From an uncultured Coriobacteriia bacterium (lineage in GTDB: Bacteria; Actinomycetota; Coriobacteriia; Coriobacteriales; QAMH01), in NCBI GenBank assembly GCA_959608885.1, contig CAUHSG010000021.1, positions 1 to 16,384 on the forward strand: DNA of 16,384 nt, written 5' to 3'. Shown piece after piece: positions 13,700 to 16,384 of this stretch; positions within the stretch are counted from its first letter, which is position 1, and each line of letters begins with the position of its first letter. Under the pieces are notes generated by a model. The model was not told the origin of the DNA. It saw only the letters and a list, made by a program, of their open reading frames with translations, and made no database searches. The position numbers and the translations under genes were made by a program.

Positions 13700-14801
13700 G
13701 GGAAAGGCGCTGAAAAGAATCGGAGGCGTGATACTCGCCCTCGCATGCACCGTCGCATTGAGCCTGGGGGCCATCGGCCTCGTCGGCTGCTCGGGCAGCG
13801 GAGGCTCGGGCGGTTCGTCTGAGGAAACGTGGACATTCACCGACTCGCTTGGCCGTCAAGTCGAGCTGCCAAAGAACCTGGAGAGAATCTGTCCGTCGGG
13901 ACATACGGCCCAGCAGGTATTGCTCACGATGGCACCGGACAAGATGGTCGGTCTCTCCCAGCCGCTCAACGATGATCAGCTCAAGATCTTCGGCGACAAG
14001 TTCAAGGACTATCCTGTCTTCGGCGCGGTTCTGGGAGCCAAGGACGACTTCAACCGCGAGGCAGTTGCTGCAGCAAAACCGCAGGTCATCATCGATACAG
14101 GCGAGGTGAAGAAGGACACGAAGGAGAGCCTCGATGCCCTGCAGGAGCAGCTCGGCATACCGGTCGTGTTCGTCGAAGCCTATCTGGAGGACTATGGCTC
14201 GGCGTACAAGACCCTCGGCGAGTTACTCGGCATGGAGGAGCGTGGCAATCAGCTCTCTGAGTATTGCAATCGCGTGTACTCCAAGGTCGAGGACACGATG
14301 AAGACGATTCCCGAATCCCAGCGCGTCAACATGGCCTACCTGCTTGGCGAAAACGGACTGAACGCCATTGCGAAGACATCCGTCCAAGCGCAGGTCATCG
14401 ACATGGTCGCCAACAACGTCGTGGTCGTGAACGACGTGTCCGGCAAGGGCAACGGAAACGAGATCAGCCTCGAGCAAATTGCCCTCTGGAATCCCGACCT
14501 GATCATCTTCCAGAAGGGAAGCATCTACAACACCGTGGGTGATGACCCGGCATGGCAGGGCATCTCCGCCATCGCGAACGACAACTATTACGAAGTGCCG
14601 AACAATCCCTGGTGCTGGATGAACAACCCCCCGACCGTAAATCAGCTCATGGGCATGCAGTGGCTTCCCAGGCTACTCTATCCCAATGCCTTCGATGACA
14701 GCATCGAGGATGTCACGAAGGACTACTACAAGACGATGTACAACTACGAGCTCACGGATGCGGAACTGAGCGAGCTGCTCACGGGCGCGCTCCCCAAATA
14801 G
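13686..14801 (+). CDS. Substrate-binding lipoprotein of FecCD-type importer
   Basis: 371 residues. An N-terminal basic stretch and a hydrophobic helix (13-31) end in a lipobox GLVGC with Cys35 as the lipid anchor, followed by a Gly/Ser linker. Residues 48-330 are a PeriBP-type (cluster A, BtuF/FhuD/MolA-like) binding protein: TDSLGRQVELPKNLERI, PSGHTAQQVLLTMAPDKMVGL and AAAKPQVIIDTGEV. A late aromatic, Asn/Pro-rich loop NNPWCWMNNPPTVNQLMGMQWL (605-670 in coding-base terms, near 300-322) probably frames the ligand. It would act outside the membrane and deliver substrate to the permease. GGAAAGGAT precedes the ATG. Siderophore-iron, cobalamin and molybdate/tungstate are the candidate ligands; context favours the last. 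Confidence 0.92.
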   Translation: MRHGKGKALKRIGGVILALACTVALSLGAIGLVGCSGSGGSGGSSEETWTFTDSLGRQVELPKNLERICPSGHTAQQVLLTMAPDKMVGLSQPLNDDQLKIFGDKFKDYPVFGAVLGAKDDFNREAVAAAKPQVIIDTGEVKKDTKESLDALQEQLGIPVVFVEAYLEDYGSAYKTLGELLGMEERGNQLSEYCNRVYSKVEDTMKTIPESQRVNMAYLLGENGLNAIAKTSVQAQVIDMVANNVVVVNDVSGKGNGNEISLEQIALWNPDLIIFQKGSIYNTVGDDPAWQGISAIANDNYYEVPNNPWCWMNNPPTVNQLMGMQWLPRLLYPNAFDDSIEDVTKDYYKTMYNYELTDAELSELLTGALPK

Positions 14802-14823
14802 GGCGTAACCGCGATTTACGATG

Positions 14824-14859
14824 ATGCCCCCGGCACAATACAATAGATGCTGGGGGCAT
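14824..14859 (+). other. Hairpin between binding-protein and MoeA-like genes
   Basis: ATGCCCCCGGCA (14824-14835) pairs with TGCTGGGGGCAT (14848-14859) over 12 positions with one G-T pair, around a 12-base loop. No T-run follows. It may be an attenuator, partial terminator or transcript-processing site that lowers MoeA-like expression relative to the importer. It is far too small for the known Moco riboswitch. Confidence 0.55.
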
Positions 14860-14917
14860 GGACCAAGCCGTGGAACATGATTACACCGCGAACATGACGT
14901 TGATTTTGGAGAAGAAG

Positions 14918-16237
14918 ATGAGAGACCATTCGCTGCATGTCGAACTGTCCCGTCAGGAAGCGGTTGCGGAAATGATCGACGCGCTTTCCGCGTCATTTGG
15001 CAATATACGGCCCGAACGAGTCGCCCTCGAGAACGCCTATGGCCGCGTCCTGTCACGAGACGTCACATGCAAGAGCGACATTCCCTCGGCACTCACGTGC
15101 GCGCTCGACTCGATAGCCGTCAAATGGGACGATTTTGCCGACCTCGAGCCGGACGCCATCCCCGACACTAGCTCATGGGTCCGGGGCGTCGACTGGGAAT
15201 TCGCGAACACGGGCGTTGCCATGCCCGAGGGATTTGACACCGCAATCGTAATCGAACACGTCGAGGTCTCCGACGATGAGGAGCGCGTCAGCATACTCGC
15301 CGCACCTTCCGGCAGATTCGCGGGAACGCGAGCGGCTGGCTCCAAGATGAGGGCGGGTGATGTAGCCGTCGCAGCCCCCTGCGTCATCACGCCAGACATC
15401 GCCGCGCGCATCGCCAGCGCCGGACATTCCTCGGCCGAGGTAATGGCAAAGCCACGCGTCGCCTTCATCCCGACGGGCAACGAGCTCGTTCCCCCAAACG
15501 TTCCGTTCTCGAAACACGCATCCAGCAAATTTGCCGGAGAGGGAAAAGTCTACGAATCGAATAGCATCGTGGTAAAGGGAAAGGTGGAACAGTGGGGCGG
15601 AGTCTACATGCCATTTGATATCGTTCCCGATGACCGTGACGCAATCCAGGCTGCCATCGAGCAGGCGTGTGCCGTTGCCGACATCGTCGTGCTCAACGCC
15701 GGTTCATCGAAAGGCTCGGATGACTGGTCCGTCGAGGTGCTCGAGAAAATGGGGCGCATCATCTGCCATCAGACCAATCACGGACCGGGACATCACAGCT
15801 CATATGCCATCGTGGGCGATACCCCCATCGTGGGCATCTCCGGGCCGAGCGCGGGGGCATCCTTCACCCTGAATTTCTACTTGCTGCCGATTATGCGAAA
15901 GTTCCTGGGATTAGATCCAAATCCCACGCTCGTTCCCGCGCAACTTGGCACCGAGTTTCCCAAGGGCAAAATGCACAAGCGAGCAGAAGAGAATGGCCGC
16001 CCGCTGTCAGGCGAGGAGCGTCCGCCCGAAGCTACGCAGCCAGGCGAGGAGTTCTTCTCGGTCAAGTTCCTCAGGCTGAAGATTGATTCCAGCGGGCAGC
16101 TCGTGGCAACCCCGCTACCCGGCCGCCCCGGGTCGTCCCAGACATACGGTGCTAACGCACTCTACATGCTACCGGCTGGCGCATCGGCCACGATACCCTC
16201 GCCGGGCGATGTAATCATGGTCGAACTCATCGCGTAA
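14918..16237 (+). CDS. Divergent MoeA-family molybdopterin protein
   Basis: 439 residues from ATG 14918, chosen for GGAGAAG six bases upstream; an ATG at 14858 lies in the hairpin. MoeA-fold features are the opening SRQEAVAEMI, D64 in CALDSIAV (place of the MDGYA aspartate), TGVAMPEGFDTAIVIEHV (98-115), PTGNEL (185-190), YESNS (212-216) and NAGSSKGSDD (260-269). MoeA inserts molybdate or tungstate into adenylated molybdopterin. Departures are clear: RxxGED reads RAAGSK (138-143), the PGKP region reads GPGHHSSY, and LPGNPVSA reads GISGPSAGA (306-314). The last 100 residues form the C-terminal beta domain. It is probably a specialised paralogue serving the importer, perhaps for tungsten, rather than the housekeeping enzyme. 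Confidence 0.88.
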   Translation: MRDHSLHVELSRQEAVAEMIDALSASFGNIRPERVALENAYGRVLSRDVTCKSDIPSALTCALDSIAVKWDDFADLEPDAIPDTSSWVRGVDWEFANTGVAMPEGFDTAIVIEHVEVSDDEERVSILAAPSGRFAGTRAAGSKMRAGDVAVAAPCVITPDIAARIASAGHSSAEVMAKPRVAFIPTGNELVPPNVPFSKHASSKFAGEGKVYESNSIVVKGKVEQWGGVYMPFDIVPDDRDAIQAAIEQACAVADIVVLNAGSSKGSDDWSVEVLEKMGRIICHQTNHGPGHHSSYAIVGDTPIVGISGPSAGASFTLNFYLLPIMRKFLGLDPNPTLVPAQLGTEFPKGKMHKRAEENGRPLSGEERPPEATQPGEEFFSVKFLRLKIDSSGQLVATPLPGRPGSSQTYGANALYMLPAGASATIPSPGDVIMVELIA

Positions 16238-16243
16238 CACGCC

Positions 16244-16292
16244 GCCGAAGCTTTCGCCTTCGTGTAATCGGAAAATATTCACGTCTTCGCCC
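16244..16292. repeat. Dispersed repeat, copy 2
   Basis: Matches 9605-9654 at roughly 80% with one gap; the shared core is GCCTTCGTGT-ATCGGAA with CTTCGCCC at the end. It starts six bases after the MoeA-like stop, again at the end of a plus-strand gene. The initial palindrome of copy 1 is degraded here (GAAGCTTTCGCC). Confidence 0.65.
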
Positions 16293-16334
16293 TGCGCGTG
16301 CAAGAAAACTGCGAAAGTATGAGACAGAAGGGGG

Positions 16335-16382
16335 TGCGGACGAAAAGTTGGACCGTTCGATCGGTCCGGATTGGAGTCCGCA
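16335..16382. other. Nested inverted repeats at the window edge
   Basis: TGCGGAC (16335-16341) pairs with GTCCGCA (16376-16382), and inside it GGACCG (16350-16355) pairs with CGGTCC (16362-16367). On the minus strand the inner stem is followed by AACTTTTC, so it may be a terminator for a gene entering from the right. ATGAGACAG just before it (16319-16327) also occurs at 5277-5285, beside the large inverted repeat. No gene is supported in 16238-16384. Confidence 0.4.
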
Positions 16383-16384
16383 TG

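Noticed and set aside
14824..14917. Moco or Tuco riboswitch upstream of the MoeA-like gene
   Set aside because: Only one simple hairpin is present and the space is too small for the known multi-helix Moco aptamer.
16319..16384. A partial gene starting at ATG 16319 and running off the window
   Set aside because: The 22 codons (MRQKGVRTKSW...) lack a ribosome binding site and consist largely of inverted-repeat sequence, so coding is not supported.

Overview
The window is about 60% G+C, densely coded and has no gene-free stretch longer than 300 bases. The protein families suggest an anaerobic Coriobacteriia member (Actinomycetota), most likely Eggerthellaceae: a membrane-anchored LuxR-type regulator next to ABC exporters, and a FecCD-type metal importer tied to a MoeA-like protein. 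This placement is inference from family content and composition, not from a marker gene. No rRNA, tRNA, CRISPR array, transposase or phage gene was seen.

Layout. (1) 1-1881, plus strand: a terminator-like hairpin, then an HTH-domain protein, a von Willebrand A (VWA) protein with an intact metal-binding MIDAS, and a small acidic unknown protein. (2) 1878-5235, minus strand: a tight operon of three ion transporters, read as CPA2 cation/proton antiporter, then voltage-gated-type K+ channel, then an atypical ClC protein, each pair overlapping by ATGA. (3) 5277-5398: a large nested inverted repeat beside the end of the next gene. (4) 5399-9628: a membrane-anchored LuxR-type regulator (minus) divergent from an ABC exporter operon (plus; one ATPase and two ABC-2 permeases), with a perfect dyad between them. 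(5) 9659-10123, minus: a flavodoxin interrupted near its end by an in-frame TAG. (6) 10252-16237: a DUF364 protein (minus) divergent from a plus-strand run of P-loop NTPase, FecCD permease, FecE-type ATPase, binding lipoprotein and a divergent MoeA homologue. (7) 16244-16384: an intergenic tail with a second copy of a roughly 50-bp repeat and nested inverted repeats.

How the genes may work together. Region 6 reads best as an oxyanion or metal uptake locus. DUF364 and a MoeA paralogue beside a FecCD-type importer point to molybdate or tungstate, as in the MolABC type, but the substrate is inferred. Region 2 looks like a coupled K+/H+/anion homeostasis module. Region 4 looks like a self-contained regulated efflux unit. 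Several genes lie close behind perfect TATAAT boxes, two of them with almost no leader. TAG is a common normal stop here (the VWA, ClC, LuxR, exporter ATPase, DUF364, NTPase and binding-protein genes), which bears on how the interrupted flavodoxin should be read.
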